A DNA stretch of 64,000 bases from Capsaspora owczarzaki ATCC 30864 (Eukaryota; Opisthokonta; Filasterea), in assembly GCF_000151315.2 (NCBI RefSeq), contig NW_011887293.1:728693-792692 (forward strand). Reading direction: 5' to 3'. Positions within the stretch are counted from its first letter, which is position 1; the number at the start of each line of letters is the position of its first letter. The notes under the pieces were generated by a model. That model ran no database searches. It was not told the DNA's origin and worked only from the letters and a program-made list of their open reading frames with translations. This document shows positions 44,858 to 56,515 of this stretch, one piece after another. The translations under genes and the position numbers were made by a program.

Positions 44858-45079
44858 TCAATGCTTGAGCTCCTCCTTGGCCATCTCCTTCTTGCCAGCA
44901 GCAGTGTTCTCGTTCCACTTGTCGGCGATGTAGTCGCCGGCAGCGCGAGCACGAGTGCCGAGGCTAGCGTCCGAGTCCTTGGCGATGCTCTTGTGGACCT
45001 CAGCCTTGGCCGCGTTGCTCGCCTCGTCAGCCTTGGCGCCAGCAGCAGTGGTGGCAGCGTCAACCTTGGTTCCGATCGT

Positions 45080-45082
<3 letters not shown>
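44858..45082 (-). CDS. Grg1/Ccg-1-like small stress protein, copy B
   Basis: 74 residues, about 65 percent identical by eye to copy A, without gaps: MTIGTKVDAAT, AAKAEVHKSIAKDSDASLGT, RARAAGDYIADKWNEN, KKEMAKEELKH. The central AKDSDASLGTRARAA matches the fungal Grg1 core even better than copy A does. Its start codon is directly preceded by a (CAA)n leader on the mRNA strand (45083-45112). Likely a cytosolic, intrinsically disordered or helical stress-response protein; function is inferred only from fungal expression behaviour. Confidence 0.78.
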
Positions 45083-45111
<29 letters not shown>

Positions 45112-45112
45112 G
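45083..45112 (-). repeat. (CAA)n leader abutting the start of Grg1-like copy B
   Basis: On the plus strand ttg repeats about ten times, ending at the initiator. In the mRNA this is an unstructured CAA-repeat leader immediately before AUG. Confidence 0.85.
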
Positions 45113-46190
45113 GTGTAGTCACTCTGCAAAGGACGTGTTTGAGCAGAAACAACAGAGCAGAGAGAAATGAGCGAAACGTTCTTTATGCAGGGCCGAATGC
45201 AGGGCCGAATGCAGTGCCGCGTCAACGTGAGAGGACGCTGGTTTCAACAAGAGCATAAAATGCATCCTTGAGAGTGCATACAAAAAACTAGAGTGACGTT
45301 TGTGAAAAGAAAACGACGAGCCTTAAGAAGGGAGGCAAAACTACGCAAACACGGGTTGCTGTGCAAGCACGTCGTTTATCTTAGGGAATAATTCACTATT
45401 CACTATTTTTTTCTTCCATTTGCCTTTCCTACTTGTCAACAGCGCATGTGCGTTGATCATGGAGAACCACCAAGTTTTTGAGACTGCGTTGTCTCGCTTT
45501 CGCTCGTGACGCGGTTTCGAAAGTGCGAAGCGTCGCGCTGCATGCTACGCAATCGCCTCCTGAGAGAACCGGCCAATCGATGCAACAGACGTTCTACTGG
45601 CGATTTGGACTGACTGTCTAGGACACCAAGACCGACCAGGGCTCCTTTTTGGAATTGCCGTTTAAAAGCGGAGCTTGTTACCAATGGAGACCTTGTCCTC
45701 TCTCCACCCTTTGCTTCCGTTGCTTCCTTCGATCTGGTACACCCCTTTTTCATAGAACGCCATCCAAGTCTTCTTTTTGTGCCTCGTTGTCGTTGTCGTC
45801 GGTCGGCAGTTTCGCTCCTACTCTTTCATCTGCGCCGATCGGCTCTGATCTTCTGTGTTTTTTGGCTGATCTTCTCTGCTTTTTTTTCTCCTCTGATCTG
45901 ATTCTTCGCCATGCTGTACTTTTTTTTTCTTTGCCTTTGTCTGAGGTTCCCAGTGTTTTCCATTTTCCTTTTCTTCTCTGTGCAAAGTCCCAGTTTTTTT
46001 TTTTTTTTTTTTTTCTCCGTTTTTTTTTTTTTTTTCCTTTCCTTCCAGCCAACCAGTGTTCGCAAGCCAGTCTTTCCGCGCTTGCTGATTTCCCGTTCCG
46101 CTCCCCTGTGCACGCGACCCCCCTCCCGCCTCGCCTGGTTTTCACACACACCCCTTTTGTTGCTACACACACTGCGCGCATAGCATTTGA
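45113..46190. other. Intergenic region with pyrimidine-rich 5' flank
   Basis: Divergent promoter region between Grg1-like copy B (-) and the LCAT-like gene (+). Two copies of gcagggccgaat lie at 45187-45210. From 45900 to 46060 it is T/C-rich with runs of 20 and 15 T. No supported ORF. Confidence 0.5.
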
Positions 46191-46738
46191 ATGACGAGGA
46201 CGACTTCCGCAGTGCTGCTGGCGCTGGCCTTGGCGCTGTGTTGGATGACAGCAGGCGCAGCTCCCACGCCCGCCACTGCCAACACCAACACCAACGACGA
46301 CGCTACTGCTGAATCTGCGACCAGCTACGATGCATGCGCCAACCCAATTGTGCTTGTCACTGGGCTCGGCGGCTGCGTGCTCGACTTCCTGCTCACCGAC
46401 GAGTACAAGCACCTGCACTACGAGTGCTCGCTCGTCTTCTCGCGCAACAAGTGGAGCAGCGGTCTCGTCCGCCTCTGGCCCGCCATCGAGGCCGTCGGTA
46501 CGTCCATGATGGTGGTTTTTGTCTTCTTTTGTTTCAATTCCAACCTCTTCTTCTTCTTCTTCTTCTTCTTCTTCTTTGAGTTGTCTTTCTCGTTTCTCTT
46601 TTGTTGCTCTCTTTTTGCAAACTTGAACGCTGAACGTCGGATGATGTTTCTCCTTCCTTCCAGTTCATCCGTTGCTATGATTGATGATTTTTTTTAATAT
46701 TGTATTTTTGCTACCTTTTTATTATCATCAATCTTCCG

Positions 46739-46772
<34 letters not shown>

Positions 46773-48125
46773 CTTTTGTGCAAAACCCGCTGCTCAAAAG
46801 ACTCGCTTTTTTGTCGACTCAACCACTCTCCTCTTCATCATTGATTGGCTGCATACAATGTGGCGTGATGCTCGAGTTTGCAGCCGGGCAAGGAGCTCGA
46901 AATCTTCGGTTTCACTCACCAAACAACAACCTTGTTTTGGATGATTTTTGAAAAACCAGATGCTATTCCGCCGTACCATCTCCGCGCTTGCTGGGAGGAC
47001 ATGATGGCTGTGCATTACAATGAAACAACGGGCCGATTCGCCAACACTCCCGGCGTGCAGGTCCGCCCGCGCGATTACGGCGGCGTGACTGGCGTCGACA
47101 ATCTGTTTGACATCGAGTCCAACTGGGGCCCCGGCATGTCTGCCGTGTACGAAAAGCTCATCAAGCAGCTCAAGGTCACGCCCGGATACGAGGTTGGCAA
47201 GAACATTCGCGGCGCTCCGTTCGACTTCCGCCTGGTGGCCGACGACATTGAGCTCGCGTCCATGTTCACCGACCTGAAGAATTTGATTGAGGAGACGTAC
47301 AACATGACACGTGCCTGCAGCGCGGGCCCCCGCCGCGTCCATGTCATGACCCACTCGCTGGGCGGCTCGTACTGGCTGTACTTTTTGAACACGTTTGTCG
47401 ACCGCGCGTGGAAGGACCAGTACATTCGCTTCACGCTGGCCGTGTCGTCGCCCTGGCAGGGTGCCGGCAAGGCCTATCGCACGCTGATTTCGGGCGACGA
47501 CGAAGGTCTGCCCGGCGGCAACATCATGTTCCTGCCTGTCGAGCAGCTCATGGGCGGCTTGCTCTGGATGATTCCCTTCTCCAACTTTTTCGGAACCAAG
47601 ACGTTCATCCAGTATGCCGACACTGGCGCCTCCTTCTCGTCCAATGCCTCCGACGTTGCCAGGCTCTTTGACTCGATGCCCGGCACGCTGCGACCTCTCG
47701 TGCCTTTCATTATCAGCAAGATTGTCGAGCCACGGTCGCTGACCGTTGCCGCCCCAGAGACCGACATTTACTGCATCCACGGCTCTGGAGTCGTGACTGA
47801 GAGCTTCTACGTCTACCAATCGGCCAACCAGACCAACACCAACCCGGCCGAATATCGCGAAGACGCTGTCATCAACGGCACCACGTATCTCGCCCCCAAC
47901 CCAGCCCTGCTCTTCCCTCTCGACAAGTCCTCGCCCTTCTACGTGGATCCCAACCAAGGAGACGGCACAGTTGAGTTGCCCAGTCTTCAGTACTGCCGCA
48001 ACTGGATTGGCAAGAACGGCGGCAAGCAAATGGTTGAAGTTGACGTCGCTGGTCAAGAGCATCTTGGCATCTTGAGCTCCGCTGCCTTCTTGAATGATGT
48101 CATGCCGCTGATTCTCGCGCCATGA
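46191..48125 (+). CDS. LCAT/PLA2G15-family secreted or lysosomal acyltransferase-lipase
   Basis: Two exons: 46191-46497 and 46960-48125 (490 residues); the 462-base intron holds a TTC repeat and a run of about 30 T. The ATG at 46191 gives a signal peptide (TSAVLLALALALCWMTAGA). The alpha/beta-hydrolase fold is clear: NPIVLVTGLGGCVLDF oxyanion strand, WLRLWPAIEAV-like segment before YHLRACWEDMM, a lid region with RPRDYGGVTGVD, nucleophile THSLGGSYW (Ser), GDGTVEL (Asp) and QEHLGIL (His). The family includes LCAT, lysosomal phospholipase A2 (PLA2G15) and PDAT; the length and motifs fit PLA2G15/LCAT best. Several NxS/T sites (NETT, NMTR, NASD, NQTN, NGTT) fit a glycosylated luminal enzyme. Substrate and compartment cannot be settled. 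Confidence 0.88.
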
Positions 48126-48331
48126 GGTTGTTTCGTTTCGATCGAGTGCTTTGATCAGACGAGCAGCACTTTTTGCTTTTGTTCTTTTTCCCCGTTTCGA
48201 GTTTGTCTCTCTCTCTCTCTCTCTTTTGTCTGTGTTTTCTTTGTGTGCCTGTGCGTATGTGTATGTGTTCCCCTGAGTGATGTGTAATTTCATTATTGCT
48301 GTTGGATTTCAATTGTGTATTTTTCCTCGTC

Positions 48332-49489
48332 TCAACTGGACGCCGTAGCGCGCTGGGAAGGCTCAAACCACAAGATGTACCAGGCAAGCAGAGCGACAAA
48401 GAGCACGATGCTGAGCTGGAGAATCGGCAGGGACTGTCAACAACAACGACGACAGCCGAGGATGACAACAACCAAAGGGAGATGAGCAAACAGCGCCTGC
48501 AGCATTGTCTCACTCTTGCCACAAACCTTCATCCCAAACAAAAAGCCACGCCTTGCACCGCGAGGCAACACACCTTGTCTTCACGCCAGGACAGTAGCTC
48601 CACTTCAAATTCGAGGGTTGCGTTGGGAGGAATCAGAGTCATCCCGTCGTTAATCCCATCCGCGCCATACGCGTAATTGCTGCCGCACGACAGCAGGGCC
48701 TTTTCGCCAACCTTCATGGTGGCAACACCGGAATCCCAGCCCTTGATCACTGCAAGTTTCAAGCGTTCAAAAAAAAAGGGAAAAGTGGGTGCTGATGTTA
48801 AATCGCAAATCACAACGCGAAACATTTCCCTCTTCCCCCATCCACCCAACCCCCCAACTCCCCTCATCGAGCTTTTTGTAAGAATGTTACCATATCCAGC
48901 ACCGAGCTTGAATTCGAACGGCGAGCCATGGTTGCGGCTCTGATCAAAGATACGGCCGTCCGGAGTGCGACCAACGTAGTGCACTATTGCATTGCCATGG
49001 AGCACACGGAACGAGTTCAGGATTTGCAGCAGTTCAAGTTCAGTTCCCAAAGCAAAAGCAGACCAGAGTGAGTGAGTGAGTGAGTGACGATTGGCTGACT
49101 TGACTGCTGGGATGACAGCAGAGCGCGGGGATTGCACTTGCTTACCGGTCACCAGCGAGCCCTTCGGCGGAGGCGCAGCGCCCGTGCCGTCGCGCAGGAC
49201 AATCTTGGTCACTTGGCCGTCGGCTGTAGTTGAAGGGATGAAGGAAGGAAGGTCGAGGCGGAAGGACGACAAGAGCCCGGAGTTAAATCAAAAAGCCCAA
49301 CAATCAACTCGTCCCGAACGTATCCCGCTCGACACCAATGACCAGAGCGCAGATACAACCCAGCTTTGAAAAAAACAAAAAACAGCCCAACCCATCAAAA
49401 AATTGACACAAAGCGGAAGCAAACGTACGCGTAATCTGGACCTCGACGCCCGAATCGCCGGTTGTGGTTTTACGTGCACGTGTGGTCAT
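48332..49489 (-). CDS. FKBP-type prolyl isomerase with C-terminal tail anchor
   Basis: Five exons: 49429-49489, 49146-49223, 48891-48983, 48574-48749, 48332-48433 (169 residues). All phases agree, and the third acceptor (TAG before TGCACTACG) restores [20 protein letters not shown]. The single FKBP domain has the FK506-pocket residues of FKBP12: Tyr in HYVG, Phe-Asp in IFDQS, Phe in PFEF, Val-Ile and Trp in VIKGWD, Tyr in YAYG, Phe in FEVELL. It catalyses cis-trans Xaa-Pro isomerisation. There is no N-terminal signal. The last exon encodes [17 protein letters not shown] and a short tail, so the protein is probably tail-anchored in ER or outer mitochondrial membrane with the catalytic domain in the cytosol. 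No TPR repeats, unlike FKBP8. Confidence 0.85.
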
Positions 49490-49688
49490 CGAAAGTTGGA
49501 ACGAGTTCGCGGTTTCTGAGAAAAAATGGACGACTGGACTCGATTTATTATTGACCAAAAGACAAGAACAGACAAAAACAAAAGGAAAGAAACGACAACT
49601 GACAAAGGTGACTGGTTTAATGAAACGATGAAAACAAAAAAATACAATAACTACAGTATGAACAATCAGAAAATCCACCCCCAGGCCT

Positions 49689-52600
49689 TTACTGAGAGTG
49701 ATGGTGGACCTGTCGAAGCTTCTTGCGGGCGTGAATGTCAAGCGTGCCCGTGAGAAGCTTTGAAACGGCATAGAGCAGCAGTAAGAATACAATGAATGCG
49801 CTGAGAAGCAGAAAATGGCTAATGCTCGTTCCAATCTCGCGCCAGCTGCCCTGGTCTCGCACCAGGAAGAAGAACTGGAGCGCCATGCCGTCCGTCATCA
49901 GAATGACCATCAAGAAGATACTAGCGGTTGGGACGTGCAGCGTCTGGTTGACCGCTTGAAAAACGCAGCTCACCATGACGAACGGAATGAGGACTTTGCA
50001 AATCAGGAGCAAGAACATGCTCACCGGTGCAGCAGACACGGTCACAAACCGATGTGTGCTGATTGGATCAAAACTGCTGAAACTGGCAATGTTGCCGGTT
50101 CCGAAGAATGCGGCGAGGAGGAAGAATAACTGCCGTGTTAAAAAAAAAAAAAAGTTTTGTTAGCCAAATTGGCACTTTCGAAAAAGAAACAAAGCCAAGC
50201 ACAGCTACTACTTACGTAAAAGTACGCGCAACGAATGTCGTTCGTGACGAGGTTGCGCATAAAGTTTTGCTCGACGTCCGCCAGGTCGGCCAAACCCAGC
50301 AGTCGTTGCCACCAAGCAAAGGACTGTTGCGAAGCTGCCTTGACGGCCAGCATCCCCTGCGTGGATGGCTGATGTAATTGCTCTTGCTGTTGTTGCTGTT
50401 GTTGCTGCTGCACCGCACGAATGGCAATGTGCTCGATGTTCGGATCGCGCGATGGTGAGAGTTTGTGCTCAATCAAAAACCAAAAATAGGCACATCCTGT
50501 GAGGCAAAAGTAGAACAGACCCTCATACCTGCATTGAACAAAAACCACAAAAACCAAAATGCGTGAGAACACCATGCAAACAGTTCGGCAACAGAAACCA
50601 TACTGCTCAACCTTGAGCAGCATGAGCGCAGCGCGACAAAGCAAAAAGCAAAAAGCAAAAACGTACGAAGTGCTCATCAAAAAGTAAGGACTGGCAAAGG
50701 CAATCGCAATGGCCATGAGTCGACTGAGATAGTACGACGAGGCAAAGTGTGGTGCAATCAGCGAACAGACCAGGATTGCCCAGCTGACGGCCGCATTCAT
50801 CATTGACAGTCCCTGGTTGTTCCGCAGGCTGTTTGACGTGTCTACCACGACAACCAGCGTCAATGCGAGCGTTGCCAGCTGAACCGCAGTGAGGAGATAG
50901 GACTTGGACTTGGAGCGCCTGGCTTCCTCGATCGCCTCCGTGACGCGAAGCGTCGGATGAAAGTATGGTCGCGTGATGGCAAAAGCCGTGCAGATCATGA
51001 CCAAAATACCAGCCAGCACTCTGCCAGACAAATGAGACAAGAGCATGCTCCGTGAGAGTCGAATTATGCATTGAATGGGGAAACTAAAGACGATTCGCTC
51101 CAAGAAACATCTGTTTTTGTTTGTTGTTGATTTTGTTGTTGCTTACACGAGGCGCGAATTTTCGGGATAGTCGACAGGTAGCAAGGGGAAGATACTCGTC
51201 AGAATACATCCAAGCAGCCAGCTCAAAAGCGTGGCCTTGTCTGTGCGCCACAATCGCGTTGAGAATGGCCAAATGCCAATCAACAGGAAGCCTGCCGATA
51301 GGACCTCGCGATGGTAAAAACAGAGAGTCTGCGCAACACCAAAAACAAAACAACAACGATGAGACGGACGCAAACGCCAGCAGGACTCGGCAAACCACAA
51401 TGGCACGTTACCATCACTTCAATGGAAATCAAGTACCACGCCACTTGAGCAATAGCGGCAAAAACAAACCGCTTGGAGCGTAGATAAGAGACAAGATCGT
51501 AGAGAATGAAGCGACGCCGGAGCACGTGGTTCCAGAACAGTAGCGGGAAGAAAATGTACAGATGATACGACATGGGCGCCCCAGAGCTGACGAGGAAGAT
51601 CTCCAGAAGAACGCCAACAGCGACTGTGACGGCATTGACCCAGACGTCCGAGCCAATCTCGTGCGAGGTGGCCTGGTGGAGAAGAAACTCGGTGTGCAGG
51701 TGGTACACGGTAATGTTGGTAAAATGACGCAGAATGAACATGAGGACGCAAAGCATCCAACCAGTGTATCCGAGCGTAATGGCGGTGCAGAGAAATAGTC
51801 TGTCGTAACGCTGCAAGTAATGCAGCCCGCGCAGACACAAGGAAATGATTTCAAGGCAAACGGCCTCGGCGTCAGCAAACTTCTCCTCGCGAAGGTGCCG
51901 TTCGGCACGAGATACCAGCTGTGAGATGACGCGCCCTGCATCAGTAAGAGGACCAAACGGGCGGTAGAACGGCTCCACGGATGCGCGCACCTTGGCCTTT
52001 GCATGGTACTGCGCGTGAATTTGGCGCGCGTTCGTCAGCAGCGAGTACATTGCGCACCCAGGACCAGGCCAGTCTGGCGCTAGCAACGCGACAGGCAGTA
52101 CGCCCACCGAGTGCCGTGGAAATGGTACTCCCACGAGGTGCGACATGAGCGGCGCAATGTCGGCTTGGTTGACGTCGACGCGCTCCAAATGCGCCAGCTG
52201 CCACCCCGATGGATCTTCTGCAAGAGTGGCGTGGTGATTGACTGGTCTTGGGCGAGCAATACCCGAGCCCCAGCAAACCAGCGGGGTCTGGGTCTCGTCC
52301 GGATGACCGTCGCCATGCGAGCCGCGCGATGTCATGCCGTGATCCGACGAGAAAATGAAAGCTGTCGCGTTGTCGCCATAAAAGTCGTCCACGAGCCGAG
52401 TGGCTTCGTGCACAATCTCGTCAACAGCCCTCAAGCTGTTCATGTACTCTTGCGAGTCGGGCCGATGGGTGTGTCCAGCAATGTCAATGCCCATCAAATG
52501 CAGAAACAAGACGATGCCTTCCTCTCTCAATGACGCATCGAGCGCATCGGGATCTCCGAGTTGGGCAGCGTACTCCTTTGCGCTGAGCGGATTGAGTGTG

Positions 52601-53570
52601 GATCCAGCGGCGGGTAGGGATTGCGGCTGTTTGGAAGCGTGCGTCAGGGCAAAGCGAAAGCGATCCAGCACCCATCGGTCAAGGTAATCAGAAATGCCAT
52701 CTTCCAGCTGGGAATCGTGAGTGAAGGTGTGGACATGGGGTGGCGTTGTTCTGCCTGGTTGCTTGGCAAACATCGAGGCAATGTCTGGTGCGCCCCAGGC
52801 CCACGTATGCGACGATTGGTTGAAGACCGAGTCAAACTCGACTGGACTTTCCTTCCATCGTTGTGTGACGGCGCTCGCATCCTCGTAAAACCCGGCAATC
52901 AGGGCGACAAGGCCTGGGCGGGATTCCGTCGGCACGCGTGTGTGTGAAACACCCCACCGACCCTCGTGTTCAATGACACTGTGTAAAAACGGTGCTCGAT
53001 CTCGGTGAGGTGGCTGGCGGCGATCAAACAGCGTGCTCGCCTTCAGTCCGTCCGCTGTCATCATCGGTGGTTTTCAAAAATCAAAATCAGACGAAACGAA
53101 ACGAAACGAGCAACAACAAACCGAAAACAATTCGTTCTTAGAATGAATGGGAATTTTTGAACGTTTGAGGTGAGATGGATTGGTTGGCGCCCTTACCGAC
53201 AATGAAAAGCAACCGCTTGGCTGGTCGGATTGGCAGCACGTTTGTCGGCGCTGGCCGGTCTTGCGCGTGCAGAAGCTGCTGCGAAACGTAGCATGGCAGG
53301 GTCTGCACTTGAGCAACGCCCGGCACGAGCGGCGATGTAAAGTAGACGTGGAAGATGGACCACAAGTAGACAATGTGGAACAAAACTCCGACGACGAGCA
53401 GAATGCGCGATGCTGGGCGCGAGTGCATTGAGAAGAGATCAAAGCGGAGCGTGTATGGCAGATGACCAGCGACACCGACGGGCGCCAGTCGCAGCATCGA
53501 CGACCCAGCGCCAGAGACCAATCCAGACCCAGATCCACCACCACCACCACCAGCAGCAGCAGCAGCAGAG

Positions 53571-53613
<43 letters not shown>

Positions 53614-53833
53614 CGGCGACGTGCGAGCGCGGAGTGACAGCTGCTGCGGCAGGGCGCGATCGCGACGTCCTGCCCAATGGAGCGGACGACGACGACGACG
53701 ACGACGATGACGATGATGGGATGGGTGCACCCGCTGCAGTGCTTGCGTGCAGGGACGTGGTCGCCACTATTGGAGCAGGGGAGGCCGCTGCAGGGCTCGG
53801 GGACGATGGCCCTGCGGATCTCGATGACGGCAT
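49689..53833 (-). CDS. PIGN: GPI ethanolamine phosphate transferase 1 (PIG-N/Mcd4)
   Basis: Six exons: 53197-53833, 51412-53054, 51147-51328, 50667-51020, 50216-50528, 49689-50129 (1189 residues; human 931). PIG-N adds ethanolamine phosphate to the first mannose of the GPI precursor in the ER lumen. After an unusual Ser/Ala/Gly-rich cytosolic extension (about 125 residues, with a Gly-Ser repeat) and helix ILLVVGVLFHIVYLWSIF comes the alkaline-phosphatase-like domain: LLFIVADGLKA, SHTRVPTESRPGLVALIAGF, LHLMGIDIAGHTHRP, SSDHGMTSRGSHGDGHP, DVNQADIAPL. The C-terminal PigN membrane domain has about 13 helices (NIASFSSFDPIS, FFFLVRDQGSWREIGTSISH). The start is the ATG at 53833. Confidence 0.93.
53566..53615 (-). 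repeat. Gly-Ser hexanucleotide repeat in PIG-N N-terminus
   Basis: About eight gagcca units on the plus strand encode (GS)n on the minus strand, next to Ala and Gly runs. Confidence 0.9.
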
Positions 53834-54117
53834 TCGCGAAAACAACGGTCTGAGAAGTATTCACAGAGGCAATGCGAATAGCTATTGAAACAAGTAATGC
53901 GAGGAAATAACAATGACTGCGTGTGGATATGTTAGCGAAATCACATTGACTCATAGCACGATGGAACAACGACGCAAACAATACTGTACTGGTGCATTCG
54001 AGTGTTCATTTCCAACAAAAAAAAACAAAACAAAAAGTTGATCAAAGAGATTGGATCAGAAAACAACAGCGATGCAGAATAACAACAAGTTCAGTTAACA
54101 AACAAAAAAAGCACAAA

Positions 54118-56453
54118 CTAGTCCAGCTCAATCACCTCGTCGGAATCGAAGGAATGCGCAACCGTGTTGTCCAGACGCAGCGATTTTGTAGGACGCAGTT
54201 TGCTGAGGGGAGCGTCTTCGGACAGGGACACGGGTGGCGGATCGTCGGTCGTAATGAACGCGGGAGAAGCAACGGCAGGGATGGTCTGGACCGAGTCGTC
54301 GGCACTAAAGCTCAAGGGCGTGTCGGTGCTTTCTTCATGACGCCGTTTCCGACCCGATGGCAGCAGCGCTCCATCAGCGTTCGACACCGCGCCAATGGGA
54401 ATCTCGTCAAGGTTGTTGGCCGCGTGAACAGAACTTCCGGCAAGAGCAGCGGCCAATTCGGACGCTTCTCCGTCAAAGTAGACTTGCACATGCGCAGCGA
54501 CAAGCCGTTGCATCTTGAAGGACACGAGCTCGTTGACAACCGCAGGCCAGGGTGCCGCCAGTTGCGCCACAGGATCAATGTCCGACAGGAGCTCGATCGC
54601 CTCTTGCTCGGTGCCGGCAAGATCACGCGTGGACAATGCGTCCGCCAGTGACAAGGCATCGTCGCGGAAGGCCGTCAGCAGACTGCGGGCTTGAGCCAAA
54701 ACCACGCCAGAGTCGTGCGTAACGTCAAGCACCTGCTGAGAGCTTGCATCAACGCGTGCTCCAACGGCCGAGACGGCGTACTGCCAACAATGAACCACAA
54801 GCTGGTCAATGTACTGCAGACGGCTGGCGTGACGCGCGTGATGAGCTGCGACCAACACGGCGTTGGCGCTCGCTGCTCGTTTGCTCCTAAGGGTTCGGTG
54901 ATAGCGCCGGATGTTGTCTGTCAGAATGTGCGAGAGAGCCGGTGCTGCAGAATTGGTCGTGTTGGAAGCAGACACGCGGTCTTCAAGCGCAGTCACGGCA
55001 GTAGCATCCAGGGCCAGCAGGACGGGCTCTGGCAGCTCCATCGGTGGCAGGGCACACTGCAACTTGGCCTGCTCCAACAGATGGGACGCACGTGCACGAG
55101 TTTCCGCCGATTGCCACTGCGGAGGCGGCAACAAGGCAACAAGGCGCCGCTCAAGCGGATATGGCAACGCAAAACCGGTGCCCGAGTGGTGCGCCGCAGC
55201 CGAAAACTCGTACGGAGGCCAGTTGATCAAGGCTGGATGGCTTGGTGGGACTGCGGAGGAATTTTCCACCATTCGTTGCACGTAGGCGACAACGCGGTCG
55301 TACAGGTCAGCCGTGTGCCACGGGTCCGAGCCCTGAACTGCATTGATGTGTGGGAAATAGTGCTGGTGGCAAGCCGTCTCGAGAATTTGGCCCAACATTC
55401 GCCGATCGGTTGAGGGCTGCCTGAGGGATTGCTGCGAAAGCCACACTGTCGCAAATGCAAGCGTCTTTGACCATGGATCGGCATCCTCGCCCAGAACGTG
55501 TGCCAGTGCCGGTTGGGCGAGCGTGGATTCGGCACCGCTGGGCCACTGCATGACACGGAGGGAAGAGACATGCGCCCGCGAGGCGTGCGGCTGTCGGAGC
55601 GCTTCCAAATTGAGAAATGAGGATGAGCCGAGCAAGCCAGTGCCGTTTGCGCACAGGCCAGATAGCTTGGGAAAGTCGACAGGCAACACGACCATGAGCG
55701 CAACGTGCGCTCCAGCAGGCAGCGCTTGCAAAAGCAGGGACAGGCGCATGCGCTCGCTCGCAAAGTAGCTGGCAAGTTCGCGATCCGATGACGCCGCCGC
55801 CGCAGCATCCTGGCCTGTCTGACGACTGGGTGAGGACTTCATGCAAAACAGAATGCCGGATGCTCCACATAGGCGCAAAAGATCATCGTCCTGGAGCTCG
55901 CCGAAGGAGTGAGAATCAAGCTCGACAAAATCAACGCAGACGTGCAGCACTCGGCTTGCAACGGTGGAGGGTGTTGGTTCCTCGTGCTTGCGCTTGTAGC
56001 TTTGCGTACGCTGTTTGCTCAGAGGTGCGACCAACTCGGATTCGGGAATGGAAACGGGCACATCCAACATTGTGCTGCCAGCCCCGATCGTGCTAATCCG
56101 GCCACCAGCGGCCGCGGACACGACTGGCAGCGAAGTGTCGCAAACGAACGAAAGCTTCATCTTGAGCCAACTGGCAAGGTCTGTATCGCAATGGTCTGGC
56201 ACGGACACGAGCAGTTTCCAAAACAGCTCGGAAGCGTCGGGACTGGCATTTGTCAGAGCGGGAGCCACGAGGGCGGGCAAATCCAGCGGCGCAATTCGAG
56301 CCAAACGAGCGCGGTCTTGCTCCAAGATGGCATTGCGAAGCTGTGAGCCTAGAACTGAGGACGGCTTGTTTGGCGAGTTGACGAGCTTGTGCTCGGCGGA
56401 TGCGACTCCCCAAGCGGTGTAAGCAGACTGAGCCTGAGCGTGTGTGTGGTTTG

Positions 56454-56515
<62 letters not shown>

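Noticed and set aside
45457-45753. Basic 98-residue minus-strand ORF
   Set aside because: Low-complexity charge pattern with no motif, in a promoter-like spacer.
46794-48293. 499-residue minus-strand ORF opposite the LCAT-like gene
   Set aside because: It extends through the LCAT intron and 3'UTR, has no family motif, and opposes an intact catalytic triad.
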